A DNA stretch of 28,755 nt, taken from assembly GCA_029879945.1 (NCBI GenBank), contig JAOUPJ010000005.1, forward strand, positions 1 through 28,755, given 5' to 3'. The DNA is from Gammaproteobacteria bacterium (GTDB taxonomy: Bacteria > Pseudomonadota > Gammaproteobacteria > S012-40). Under the pieces are notes generated by a model. It had not been told where the DNA came from, ran no database searches, and saw only the letters and a list, made by a program, of their open reading frames with translations. Position numbers and translations under genes: made by a program. Shown here in pieces: positions 7,736-16,310 of the stretch (position 1 is the first letter of the stretch; each line of letters starts with the position of its first letter).

Positions 7736-9640
7736 ATGTGTGGAATAGTTGGAATATTAAATACGCGAGAACTCGCTCCAGTCGATCGTGACATACTCAA
7801 TAAAATGAACGAATCTCAATTCCACCGGGGGCCAGATGCAGGTGGAATGCATTTCGAACCAGGAGTGGGTCTTGGTCATCGTCGCCTATCCATAATAGAC
7901 TTGTCCACGGGTAAGCAACCTATGGAGAATGAGGACGGTTCCGTCGTAGTCACCTTCAATGGAGAAATCTACAACTTTCCGGAATTGAGTGTAGAGCTGA
8001 AGGCCGCCGGACATGTATTTAAAACTCACTCGGATACCGAAGTAATTGTTCATGCCTGGGAACAATGGGGCGTAGACTGCGTAAAACGTTTTCGGGGCAT
8101 GTTTGCCTTCGCCGTGTGGGATCGAAACAAGAAGTCACTGTTTCTCGCGAGAGATCGTTTAGGAAAAAAGCCATTACACTACGCACTACTTGGAGATGGT
8201 CAATTCATTTTTGGCTCTGAGCTGAAGGCACTCTATGTTCATCCTAAGTTGACAAGAACCATTGATCCACTAGCCATAGAAGAATATTTTGCCCTGGGCT
8301 ATGTGGCTGAGCCGCGTTCAATTTTTAAGGAAATACTCAAACTGCCGCCTGCGTGCACCCTATTGTTGAAAGTGGGGGAAGAAAGACTACCTGAGCCCGT
8401 GTCCTATTGGGATTTTCCCTTTCAAGCGGTTGAAAGCAGTTCGCAAGATGCTGTTGAAAAAGAGTTGGTTGAACGATTCAAAGAATCTGTATCAGTGCGC
8501 ATGATGTCTGAAGTGCCGCTGGGGGCCTTCCTCTCAGGCGGAGTAGACTCCAGCTCTGTCGTTGCCATGATGTCACAGCTATCGGAGCAGGCGGTGAACA
8601 CCTGCTCTATCTCATTTACCAGTCCCAAATTTAACGAAGCAGAATTTGCCAAGATGGTTGCTGATCGTTACCACACCAATCATTTCACGGAAACTGTCGA
8701 TCCGGATGATTTCAGTCTGGTGGACAAGCTGGCTGGTATCTATGACGAACCCTATGCCGATAGTTCAGCTATACCCACCTATCGGGTGTGTGAGCTGGCC
8801 AGAAAGAGAGTAACAGTTGCCTTGTCAGGTGATGGTGCCGATGAATATTTTTCCGGTTATCGTCGCCATCGCTGGCACATGAATGAAGAACGTGTCAGAA
8901 ATCTTCTTCCCTATTCCGTGCGAGCTCCTATTTTTGGTTTTCTTGGGGCCGCTTATCCTAAACTGGACTGGGCACCCCGGTTTCTCAGAGCGAAAACGAC
9001 GTTTCAATCCATCGGTCGAGACAGCGTCGCTGCCTATTTGCATACCGTTTCCATTCTCGACAATGATATGCGTAGCAAGCTGTTTTCACCGGAGTTCAAA
9101 AAAGAACTACAGGGCTACAATGCGGTGGAAGTTTTTCGTCGTCATGCAGCCAACTGTCCCGGTAAAGACCCATTGGCCTTGATTCAATATCTGGATCTCA
9201 AGACCTATCTGGTGGGAGATATCCACACCAAAGTGGACAGGGCAAGTATGGCCAATTCGTTGGAGGTCAGGGCTCCTTTTCTGGATCACAAACTCATTGA
9301 GTGGGTGACGGGTCTGGGGCCTGAATACAAGATACGTGGCCAGCAAGGAAAATATATTTTGAAGAAGGCGATGGAGCCCTATCTCCCCCATGACGTGCTT
9401 TATCGCAGCAAGATGGGATTTGCCGTTCCGCTGGCAGAATGGTTCAGAGGTCCATTGAAGCAGAAGGTGAAAGACTCGTTACTGGGTGAACCCATGCGTC
9501 AGAGTGGGTTTTTCAATATGAAGTACGTCAATCATCTGGTTTCTCAACACCAGTCTGGTTTACGAGACTACAGTGCTTCGATCTGGACTTTATTGATGTT
9601 TGACGCCTTTCAGCGTCAGGTTTTGAATGTGGAACAATAG
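7736..9640 (+). CDS. XrtA/PEP-CTERM system glutamine amidotransferase, asparagine synthase-like (TIGR03108)
   Basis: A 634-residue class II glutamine-dependent amidotransferase. The N-terminal glutaminase domain is complete: MCGIVGIL places the nucleophile C2 directly after the initiator Met, and the glutamine-binding motifs HRRLSIID, NGEIYN and SDTEV all follow. The C-terminal ATP-pyrophosphatase domain has the PP-loop LSGGVDSSSV (around residues 263-272) and SGDGADEYFSGY. The family activates a carboxylate by adenylation and converts it to an amide; in EPS loci the substrate is probably a uronic acid or an aminoacyl group on the sugar chain, which is inference. Its intact active site contrasts with the second homologue at 23186-25018. 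It is followed 8 bases later by a glycosyltransferase. Confidence 0.95.
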   Translation: MCGIVGILNTRELAPVDRDILNKMNESQFHRGPDAGGMHFEPGVGLGHRRLSIIDLSTGKQPMENEDGSVVVTFNGEIYNFPELSVELKAAGHVFKTHSDTEVIVHAWEQWGVDCVKRFRGMFAFAVWDRNKKSLFLARDRLGKKPLHYALLGDGQFIFGSELKALYVHPKLTRTIDPLAIEEYFALGYVAEPRSIFKEILKLPPACTLLLKVGEERLPEPVSYWDFPFQAVESSSQDAVEKELVERFKESVSVRMMSEVPLGAFLSGGVDSSSVVAMMSQLSEQAVNTCSISFTSPKFNEAEFAKMVADRYHTNHFTETVDPDDFSLVDKLAGIYDEPYADSSAIPTYRVCELARKRVTVALSGDGADEYFSGYRRHRWHMNEERVRNLLPYSVRAPIFGFLGAAYPKLDWAPRFLRAKTTFQSIGRDSVAAYLHTVSILDNDMRSKLFSPEFKKELQGYNAVEVFRRHAANCPGKDPLALIQYLDLKTYLVGDIHTKVDRASMANSLEVRAPFLDHKLIEWVTGLGPEYKIRGQQGKYILKKAMEPYLPHDVLYRSKMGFAVPLAEWFRGPLKQKVKDSLLGEPMRQSGFFNMKYVNHLVSQHQSGLRDYSASIWTLLMFDAFQRQVLNVEQ

Positions 9641-9648
9641 GGCGAGCC

Positions 9649-10860
9649 ATGAAAATTTTACATGTTCTTGATCACTCGATTCCACTGCACAGCGGTTATA
9701 CCTTTCGCAGTCGCGCGATTCTGGAAAACCAGCGCAAACTAGGCTGGGAAACTTTTCATCTAACCAGTCCCAAGCATATATTGGCGACGAAAAAAGATAT
9801 GTTAGAGGAAACGGTAGATGGCCTGCACTTTTATCGCACCATCCCCGATCGCGGGCTGTTTTCGAAGCTACCCGTTTTAAATCAGTTAACCATTGCCGGT
9901 GCAGTGGAGAAACGACTTGCGGAAGTGGTGGATCAAGTCAAACCCGATGTCATTCACGCCCACTCTCCAGCGTTAAACGGTCTAGCTGCAGTGAATGTAG
10001 GCTCAAAAAAGGGCATACCGGTCGTCTACGAAATCCGCGCTTTCTGGGAAGACGCGGCTGTCGATCACGGTACGACTGCGGAGGGAAGCGCACGATATCG
10101 TCTCACCAGAGCCCTGGAAACACATGTAGTAAGGAAAGCGAATGCAATTACCACTATCTGTGAAGGACTGCGGCAGGACATCATTGCTCGCGGTATCCCT
10201 GACTCAAAAGTGACGGTTATTCAGAATTCGGTTGACCCCCATAAATTCGAATATGGGCAGAAAGCGAATGAAACTTTGCGTAGCGAACTGGGTTTGGATG
10301 GTAAAAAAGTGATTGGCTTTATCGGCTCTTTTTATGCCTATGAAGGAATTCCCTTAATCGTTGAAGCCATGCCGGAACTTATTAAAGAATTTCCGGATTT
10401 GCGTTTTCTTCTGGTGGGAGGTGGCCCTCAAGAGCAGACCATTCGAAGCAAAATAGAGGAACTGGAGCTAAACGATCACGTCTTGTTAACGGGAAGGGTC
10501 CCTCATGAACAAGTCCAGAACTACTACAATCTGGTTGATATCTTCGTTTATCCCAGACTGGCAATGCGCCTGACCGATTTGGTCACTCCGCTTAAGCCAC
10601 TGGAGGCCATGGCACAAGGTCGCCTGGTGATTGCTTCCGACGTAGGTGGACATCGTGAACTGATTGAACCTGGTTCTACCGGCGAGTTGTTTGAGGCCGG
10701 AAATGTACCTGCATTGGCAGAGGCCGTGAGCAAGCTGCTTAAATCCGAATCTATTTGGGAGGAGAGAAAGCTGCGCGCCAGAAAATACGTGGAAGAACAA
10801 CGCAACTGGGAAACCACGGTTCCCAAGTACCGGCAAATTTATGAGCGCTTGACGCGCTAA
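9649..10860 (+). CDS. Exosortase A-associated GT4 glycosyltransferase (TIGR04063, Daro_2409-like)
   Basis: A 403-residue GT-B glycosyltransferase. The opening ILHVLDHSIPLHSGYTFRSR (residues 3-22) is the hallmark of the exosortase A-associated subfamily. Later motifs are VYEIRAFWEDAA, VIQNSVDPHKFE, GFIGSFYAYEGIPL and the donor-binding PLKPLEAMAQGRLVIASDVG. It lies 8 bases after the amidotransferase gene, so the two are almost certainly co-transcribed. It probably adds one sugar of the repeat unit; specificity cannot be inferred. No unusual residues are seen. Confidence 0.94.
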   Translation: MKILHVLDHSIPLHSGYTFRSRAILENQRKLGWETFHLTSPKHILATKKDMLEETVDGLHFYRTIPDRGLFSKLPVLNQLTIAGAVEKRLAEVVDQVKPDVIHAHSPALNGLAAVNVGSKKGIPVVYEIRAFWEDAAVDHGTTAEGSARYRLTRALETHVVRKANAITTICEGLRQDIIARGIPDSKVTVIQNSVDPHKFEYGQKANETLRSELGLDGKKVIGFIGSFYAYEGIPLIVEAMPELIKEFPDLRFLLVGGGPQEQTIRSKIEELELNDHVLLTGRVPHEQVQNYYNLVDIFVYPRLAMRLTDLVTPLKPLEAMAQGRLVIASDVGGHRELIEPGSTGELFEAGNVPALAEAVSKLLKSESIWEERKLRARKYVEEQRNWETTVPKYRQIYERLTR

Positions 10861-10902
10861 ACTTCTAGATTAAGAAGAAAGCGTGAAATAGAGAAACGAT
10901 AA

Positions 10903-12147
10903 ATGTTATCCAGACCAAAATTATTGGTGTTCACCATTCTATTTCCATCGCAGACGCGGCCCAATGCGGGTCTCTTTATCAAGGCGCGCATGTTTCGAGT
11001 GGCTAAAGAGCTACCTGTCACAGTGGTATGTCCTGTGCCCTGGTTTCCTTTACAAGGCTTGATTCGTTTACTCAAACCCCACTTTCGTCCCAAGAGTCCC
11101 AAATTTGAAATGCAGGATGGTATTGAGGTCTATTACCCACGCTATTTCAGTGTTCCAGGGCTGTTTAAAAAGCTGGACGGATTTTTTATTTTTCTTGGCT
11201 CCTATTTTTTAGTAAAAAGGCTGCATAAGAACAAAAAATTCGATTTGATAGATGCGCATTTTGCGTATCCTGACGGATATGCTGCCTCCTTTTTGGCAAG
11301 GAGTGTAGCCTGCCCTTTTACGATTACCTTGAGAGGAACTGAGGTTCCCCATGCGAAAACCAATAAGCTCCCTTTGATGATTAAGGCACTCAATGCTGCC
11401 ACACACATTTTTTCTGTTTCCAACTCACTGAAAGAACATGCGGTGGGATTTGGTATCTCTCCGAACAAAATTTCAGTAGTGGGTAATGGGGTGGATTTAG
11501 AGAAATTTTCCCCGCAGGACCGTGAAAGCTGTAGACAGTCATTGGGCCTATCCAAATCAGATCAAATTCTGATATCGGTAGGGGGTCTGGTAGAAAGAAA
11601 AGGCTTTCATCGTGTTATTGAAGTTTTACCCCAAGTTAGAAATGATCATCCGAATCTCAAGTTTCTAATCGTGGGTGGCGGGAGCCCGGAAGGGAGTATG
11701 GAAAGCCAATTACAGGAACAGGTTAAAGCCCTGGGTTTGGAAAAAGCTGTTCATTTCCTTGGACCAAAAAGACCCGAAGAACTGAAGTTTATACTGTCCG
11801 CAGCAGATGTTTTTGTATTGGCCACAAGCAATGAGGGCTGGGCCAATGTCTTTCTGGAGGCAATGGCCTGCGGTCTGCCGGTAGTGACGACGAAGGTGGG
11901 CGGTAATGCAGAAGTGGTTTCTAATTCTGATCTGGGTTTACTGGTAGAATTTGGAGACAAAGCCGCTCTTGCGACAGCAATAATAAAGGCTCTGAATACG
12001 AAATGGGACGAGAAGGGAATTCTCGACTATGCAAAAAACAACTCTTGGGATTCACGTGTCACCACCTTGGTATCCAAATTTGAAGAGATATACAGTGATA
12101 GCCAAAGCTTGACACGCGAAGCACTGAAGGAACAGAAAACGATATGA
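10903..12147 (+). CDS. GT4 family glycosyltransferase
   Basis: A 414-residue retaining GT-B glycosyltransferase. The N-terminal half has the acceptor-side pattern FPSQTRPNAGLFIKARM, common to GT4 enzymes of polysaccharide loci, then DAHFAYPDGYAA and TLRGTEVP. The C-terminal half has VGNGVDLEKFSP, SVGGLVERKGFHRVIEVLP and the donor site SNEGWANVFLEAMACGLPVV with the EX7E glutamates. It is 42 bases after the previous glycosyltransferase, and its stop overlaps the start of the next gene in an ATGA arrangement, which points to translational coupling. Donor sugar unknown. Confidence 0.92.
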   Translation: MLSRPKLLVFTILFPSQTRPNAGLFIKARMFRVAKELPVTVVCPVPWFPLQGLIRLLKPHFRPKSPKFEMQDGIEVYYPRYFSVPGLFKKLDGFFIFLGSYFLVKRLHKNKKFDLIDAHFAYPDGYAASFLARSVACPFTITLRGTEVPHAKTNKLPLMIKALNAATHIFSVSNSLKEHAVGFGISPNKISVVGNGVDLEKFSPQDRESCRQSLGLSKSDQILISVGGLVERKGFHRVIEVLPQVRNDHPNLKFLIVGGGSPEGSMESQLQEQVKALGLEKAVHFLGPKRPEELKFILSAADVFVLATSNEGWANVFLEAMACGLPVVTTKVGGNAEVVSNSDLGLLVEFGDKAALATAIIKALNTKWDEKGILDYAKNNSWDSRVTTLVSKFEEIYSDSQSLTREALKEQKTI

Positions 12148-13502
12148 GTGGATTATACACATCAATAGTTTCCAAGGTACTGTTTCCTATTCATGAGCGG
12201 CTAAAGAAACACAATAGTGTCGCCCTGCTAAAGGAACTGGAAAAAACACAGTGGAAGAGCGGAGACGAAATCGAAAAAATTCGTGTAAGGAATTTGTCGC
12301 GATTTCTAAAGGATATCTATACTAACGTCCCTTACTACAAAAAAGTTGTAGACGATAGCGGACTCGATATCGAAAATATCTCCAACGTTTCTGATTTGCA
12401 AAAACTCCCCTTTCTCACCAAACAGATTATTAAAAATAATACCGAAGCCCTGCGCGCAAACTATGCTGGAGAGTTGAAACGTTATAACACCGGGGGCTCA
12501 ACGGGAGAGCCTTTAGTTTTCTATATGGGCAAGGATCGAGTCAGCCACGATGTGGCGTCCAAGTGGAGGGCGACGCGCTGGTGGGATGTGGACATTGGAG
12601 ATAAGGAACTGGTCATCTGGGGGTCTCCTGTGGAGTTGGGTGCACAGGATCGGGTTCGGATGCTGCGCGACAAGATAGTCCGCTCTGAATTGATTTCAGC
12701 GTTTGATATATCCCACAGTAATGTGAAGAAGTTGATTGATCATCTCGTGCGTTTCAGACCGAAGATGGTATTTGGATATCCGTCTTCTATTTCCCTAATT
12801 GCGATCAGTGCCGAAAAACAGGGAATAAAGCTGGATAAGCTAGGAATTAAAGTGGTGTTTGTCACATCAGAGAAACTCTATGATCATCAGCGCGAAACGA
12901 TAGAACGTGTTTTTGCTTGTCCGGTCGCAAATGGATATGGCGGTCGAGATGCGGGATTTATTGCACACCAGTGTCCACAGGGTAATATGCACATTACAGC
13001 CGAAGACATCATCGTTGAAATTGTGGATGAGCAGGGCAGGATACTACCTGCCGGGAAGGCTGGTGAAATTGTCGTTACCAATATGGCGACACGCGAGTTT
13101 CCCTTTGTGCGTTACAAGATAGGTGATATCGGAATTCTAAGTGACGAGTCTTGCGCCTGCGGCCGAGGCTTGCCGATTCTGGCTGATGTTCAGGGGCGGT
13201 CCACGGATTTTATCGTGACACCCGATGGGCGGGTCATGCATGGCCTTGCTCTGATTTATGTATTAAGAGATATTCCTGCCGTTTTAAATTTCAAAATCGT
13301 ACAGGAAGCAAAAGATAGAATAGAAATAAAAATGCAGGTGAGTCCGGAATATAACGAAGATACAAGAAAAAAAATACTCACCGAGCTGACTCAGCGCCTT
13401 GGAGCCGATGTGAATATCAGGCTGGAGATTGTCGATAAAGTGGAAAAGGAAAAGTCCGGGAAATTTCGCTACGTAGTAAGCAAGATTGATCCGTTTTCAT
13501 AG
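12144..13502 (+). CDS. PaaK/CapK-like adenylate-forming ligase (phenylacetate-CoA ligase family)
   Basis: A 452-residue member of the ANL superfamily, PaaK branch. The phosphate-binding loop is NTGGSTGEP (residues 115-123), followed by GRDAGFIAHQCPQG, NMATREFPFVRYKIGDIG and SCACGRGLPIL; the Cys residues of the last and of the CPQG element fit the metal-binding Cys set common in PaaK-like proteins. Such proteins activate a carboxylic acid with ATP and pass it to CoA or another acceptor. Inside an EPS operon the likely job is to activate an acyl group for decoration, not phenylacetate breakdown, of which there is no sign nearby. The start overlaps the preceding glycosyltransferase by 4 bases. 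The family is sure; the substrate is unknown. Confidence 0.9.
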   Translation: MSGLYTSIVSKVLFPIHERLKKHNSVALLKELEKTQWKSGDEIEKIRVRNLSRFLKDIYTNVPYYKKVVDDSGLDIENISNVSDLQKLPFLTKQIIKNNTEALRANYAGELKRYNTGGSTGEPLVFYMGKDRVSHDVASKWRATRWWDVDIGDKELVIWGSPVELGAQDRVRMLRDKIVRSELISAFDISHSNVKKLIDHLVRFRPKMVFGYPSSISLIAISAEKQGIKLDKLGIKVVFVTSEKLYDHQRETIERVFACPVANGYGGRDAGFIAHQCPQGNMHITAEDIIVEIVDEQGRILPAGKAGEIVVTNMATREFPFVRYKIGDIGILSDESCACGRGLPILADVQGRSTDFIVTPDGRVMHGLALIYVLRDIPAVLNFKIVQEAKDRIEIKMQVSPEYNEDTRKKILTELTQRLGADVNIRLEIVDKVEKEKSGKFRYVVSKIDPFS

Positions 13503-13529
13503 AGAAAAAAATCTAGAAGAAATATAAAG

Positions 13530-14825
13530 ATGCGCGACCTCATATTAGTTATGATTATTTTCGGGTCAGTTCCCTGGATCCTGATGCGCCCCCACATTGG
13601 GGTGCTGGTCTACTTTTGGGTCAGCTATATGAGTCCTCACCGGCTAAGTTGGGGATTTGCCTACAATATGCCTTTCGCCCAGGTCATTACGGTCGCAACA
13701 ATATTGGCGATTATATTCTCGAAAGAAAAGAAAAGGATACCCATGAGCCCCGTAGTGGCGGTGTGGATCATATTTCTTTTATGGATATCGCTTACTACAC
13801 TGTTTGCCGAATTTCCGGAGCTGGCGAACGAGCAGTTTATTAAGGTCATGAAGGTGCAGTTGTTAATATTTATTACCATGATGGTAATAAATACGAAAGA
13901 ACGCATTATTCAGTTGGTATGGGTGATTTTCCTTTCCATTGGATTCTACGGTATCAAGGGCGGAATTTTCGGCATACTCACTGCCGGGAGTTACCGAATC
14001 TGGGGGCCAGGCGGGAGCTTTATTGAAGACAATAATGAGCTGGCTTTGGCGCTACTCGTCATTTTTCCTTTGATCTTTTTCTTGAGATCCGTATCCACCA
14101 ATAAATGGGTGAAGCGAGGCTTGATGGCTTCGGCACCGTTAATAGCTGTTTCTGTTGTGGCCTCGTACTCAAGAGGGGCCTTCCTGGCCGGACTATGCAT
14201 GGTGGTATTTCTCGGCCTGAAGAGCAAACGCAAAGTAATGGTGGGTGTATTGCTCGCCATCAGCGTGGTCATGTTGGGCGTCTTTATGCCCCAGCAATGG
14301 CATGAGCGTATGGGAACGGTACAGGAGTTTGAGCAGGACGAGTCAGCCCTAGGTCGGATAGATTCGTGGATGTTTGCTGTTGATATTGCGTCGGATCGAC
14401 CTCTGGGGGCAGGTATGGGTATGTGGGGGAAAAGCGCGCTGTTTTCTCAGTATGACGCCCGTGAAGGCGCCAAGGCACGTGCCGCGCACAGCATCTATTT
14501 TGGGGTATTGGGTGAACACGGCTGGATAGGGCTTTTACTCTATCTCTCTGTACTCGTCCTCGCCTGGCGAACCTGTTCCTGGAACATTAAAAATGCGAAA
14601 GGCATAGAAGAGCTGGCCTGGGTAGATACCCTGTCGAGGATGATACAGGTGAGTTTTGTCGCCTTCTGTAGTGGTGGTACGTTCCTGAATCAGCAATACT
14701 TTGACTTGTCCTGGCATCTGATCGCCCTGACCGCACTGATGCATGCCATCGTGAAAAAGACTCTGGAGGAAAAGGGTATACCCGCTGCTAGTCAATATAA
14801 TAGCGCAAACGTCACGAGATATTAA
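13530..14825 (+). CDS. Putative O-glycosylation ligase, exosortase A system-associated (TIGR03097, WaaL/Wzy-like)
   Basis: A 431-residue inner-membrane protein with roughly ten to twelve membrane segments. The N-terminus LVYFWVSYMSPHRLSWGFAY (residues 26-45) is typical of the exosortase A-associated ligase family. The O-antigen ligase core shows YSRGAFLAG (R215), the periplasmic-loop arginine-rich stretch and AAHSIYFGVLGEHGW with H320 and H330, matching the catalytic His/Arg region of WaaL-like enzymes. It probably polymerises or ligates the lipid-linked glycan in the periplasm, possibly onto exosortase-sorted proteins; that acceptor is a hypothesis from family context. It ends the + strand core and converges with the deacetylase gene, with only 13 bases between the stop codons and no terminator seen. 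Confidence 0.93.
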   Translation: MRDLILVMIIFGSVPWILMRPHIGVLVYFWVSYMSPHRLSWGFAYNMPFAQVITVATILAIIFSKEKKRIPMSPVVAVWIIFLLWISLTTLFAEFPELANEQFIKVMKVQLLIFITMMVINTKERIIQLVWVIFLSIGFYGIKGGIFGILTAGSYRIWGPGGSFIEDNNELALALLVIFPLIFFLRSVSTNKWVKRGLMASAPLIAVSVVASYSRGAFLAGLCMVVFLGLKSKRKVMVGVLLAISVVMLGVFMPQQWHERMGTVQEFEQDESALGRIDSWMFAVDIASDRPLGAGMGMWGKSALFSQYDAREGAKARAAHSIYFGVLGEHGWIGLLLYLSVLVLAWRTCSWNIKNAKGIEELAWVDTLSRMIQVSFVAFCSGGTFLNQQYFDLSWHLIALTALMHAIVKKTLEEKGIPAASQYNSANVTRY

Positions 14826-14838
14826 TCGGATTCAGAAA

Positions 14839-15804
14839 CTAAGCACCAAAATAGTTTTTTGCCAGGCGCAATGCGAAACGTGAGGGGGTATTGTCCCAGG
14901 GAGTAAATCGTTTGAGCTGGAACAGGCCCGTCTCTTTTGATGAGACTCCCCAGTCCGTCGTGACAGCGGCTTTGAAGCCCGCCTTTTTTACCGCCTCCAG
15001 GCTTTCCGGGTTATAGTCGGATTTGTTTTTTCCATTGGGGTAGGCAAAAGTGTGCAGACTTTCTCCGAGCAAGTCTTCTAGATAATCTTTACCTTCTTTG
15101 ATCTCTCTATAGCTTTCATCTGCGGTAAGTTTGGCAAGAATTGGATGGGAAACTGTGTGGCCACCGATTTCCATTTTCTCCTTTCGCAAATTAACGACTT
15201 GATCGTCGTTCATCATCGGTGACTTCGCATTGGGAACATAGCTGCACAACAGCGAGCGGGAAAATTGTTCCCGCTCTTTATGAGGAATATATTTAATCTT
15301 GGACAGGACATGGGAAATGCTGTTCATCCTTTCAGTTGGACTTGAGGTAGAAAGTTTCCCGATACCGTGTTCTGCGATTTCCAGGGAATCGCCACTCACA
15401 TTCGATATGGCATCAATGATGTCGTCATTCCACATGCGGCCACCGTTCAGAAAACCGCTGGCGATAAAGAAGGTCGCGCACAGTCCAAATTCTTTCAAAA
15501 TAGGCAAAGCGTTATCGTGGTTGTCGGCGTATCCATCATCGAATGTGATTGATACGGCATTGCTGGGTAATCGCTTATTTAGCAAAAGCTCAATCGCGGA
15601 ACTTAGGGGTAACACATTGTGGTTCCTGGCTAACAGCTTCATCTGCCAACGAAAACTTTCGCGATTTGCTTCTCCTGGGCGATAGGGATCTGCGCTATCC
15701 ATAACGCGGTGATAGATCAGGATAGACAGACGCCGTTTGGAACCAGGTAGTGACAAAACGCGCTGGGTAAGACCACAAATGTTAACAATAGACTGGTCGA
15801 GCAT
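14839..15804 (-). CDS. Polysaccharide deacetylase family protein (second NodB enzyme)
   Basis: A CE4/NodB-fold protein with RLSILIYHRVM at the start of the domain, SITFDDGYADNHDNALP (two metal/catalytic aspartates), GGHTVSHPILA (two metal-ligand histidines) and FAYPNGK near the end; all core motifs are present. No clear signal peptide. The frame extends upstream to a TTG at 15840 (333 residues), but I prefer the ATG at 15802-15804 (321 residues) because a near-perfect promoter occupies 15812-15840 and homologous domains begin soon after this Met. It is distinct in sequence from the deacetylase at 1658-2500, so the locus has two such activities. It runs against the EPS core and divergently from the aminotransferase gene. 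Confidence 0.9.
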   Translation of the reverse strand: MLDQSIVNICGLTQRVLSLPGSKRRLSILIYHRVMDSADPYRPGEANRESFRWQMKLLARNHNVLPLSSAIELLLNKRLPSNAVSITFDDGYADNHDNALPILKEFGLCATFFIASGFLNGGRMWNDDIIDAISNVSGDSLEIAEHGIGKLSTSSPTERMNSISHVLSKIKYIPHKEREQFSRSLLCSYVPNAKSPMMNDDQVVNLRKEKMEIGGHTVSHPILAKLTADESYREIKEGKDYLEDLLGESLHTFAYPNGKNKSDYNPESLEAVKKAGFKAAVTTDWGVSSKETGLFQLKRFTPWDNTPSRFALRLAKNYFGA

Positions 15805-15811
15805 GGAGCAT

Positions 15812-15840
15812 GTTATATAGTCAGGACCTGGTTTTGTCAA
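15812..15840 (-). promoter_or_regulatory. Strong sigma70-like promoter for the second deacetylase gene
   Basis: Read on the - strand, TTGACA (15840-15835) is followed by exactly 17 bases and then TATAAC (15817-15812), matching consensus at 6/6 and 5/6 positions. Transcription would begin about 15803-15806, on or next to the A of the ATG at 15804. That makes the longer TTG start at 15840 unlikely if the promoter is real, and predicts a leaderless mRNA. Confidence 0.6.
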
Positions 15841-16310
15841 TTCTCTGATTTGTCGCCTATCTCGGTCTTGTGTCTGGTCCAGATCTAGAAGCGTCTGGTA
15901 GTCGAGAACGATGTGGTTCGCAGCGTTTCAATTTTGGCGGATGATGGAAATTGGCTAGGGAGTAGTCAGTTTTTAAATCGATTTATCGGGCACTAGTCTG
16001 ATAGTTTGGGCACAAATCTGCTAAAATATGGGGCTTGCCACAGGCTTTGGACTATGTCCAATAGGGCGATACTAGCTTACGGTTTGGTAGCGCGGGTGCA
16101 CCACCTTTGAATGGCCAACATCTTGGTGGACAACAGCGTTATCGGAAAAAACTCAAAAAGGATTACCGAGTTGTCCGATAGATACTGTGGCTACGAATGG
16201 CTTAGATTACCGAGAATTGAAATCAGCGGTTTGTACCCAAATCTTTTGGATCGAATCTAATATACGTCAACTAATAAAACCAACAACTGATTGATTGCTG
16301 AGTAGGCTTG
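15841..16310. other. Divergent intergenic region with small repeats, no gene seen
   Basis: No credible coding sequence in 470 bases between the divergent deacetylase and aminotransferase genes. It holds short symmetric or repeated elements: TCTGGTCCAGA at 15873-15883, an imperfect 20-base tandem pair beginning GGGCAC at 15988 and 16008 (14 of 20 positions equal), TTGGAC/GTCCAA separated by 3 bases at 16047-16061, and the 10-base GATTACCGAG at 16161-16170 and again at 16205-16214. A weak sigma54-like element is at 16006-16023. These suggest a regulated divergent promoter region, but no single site is certain. Confidence 0.5.
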
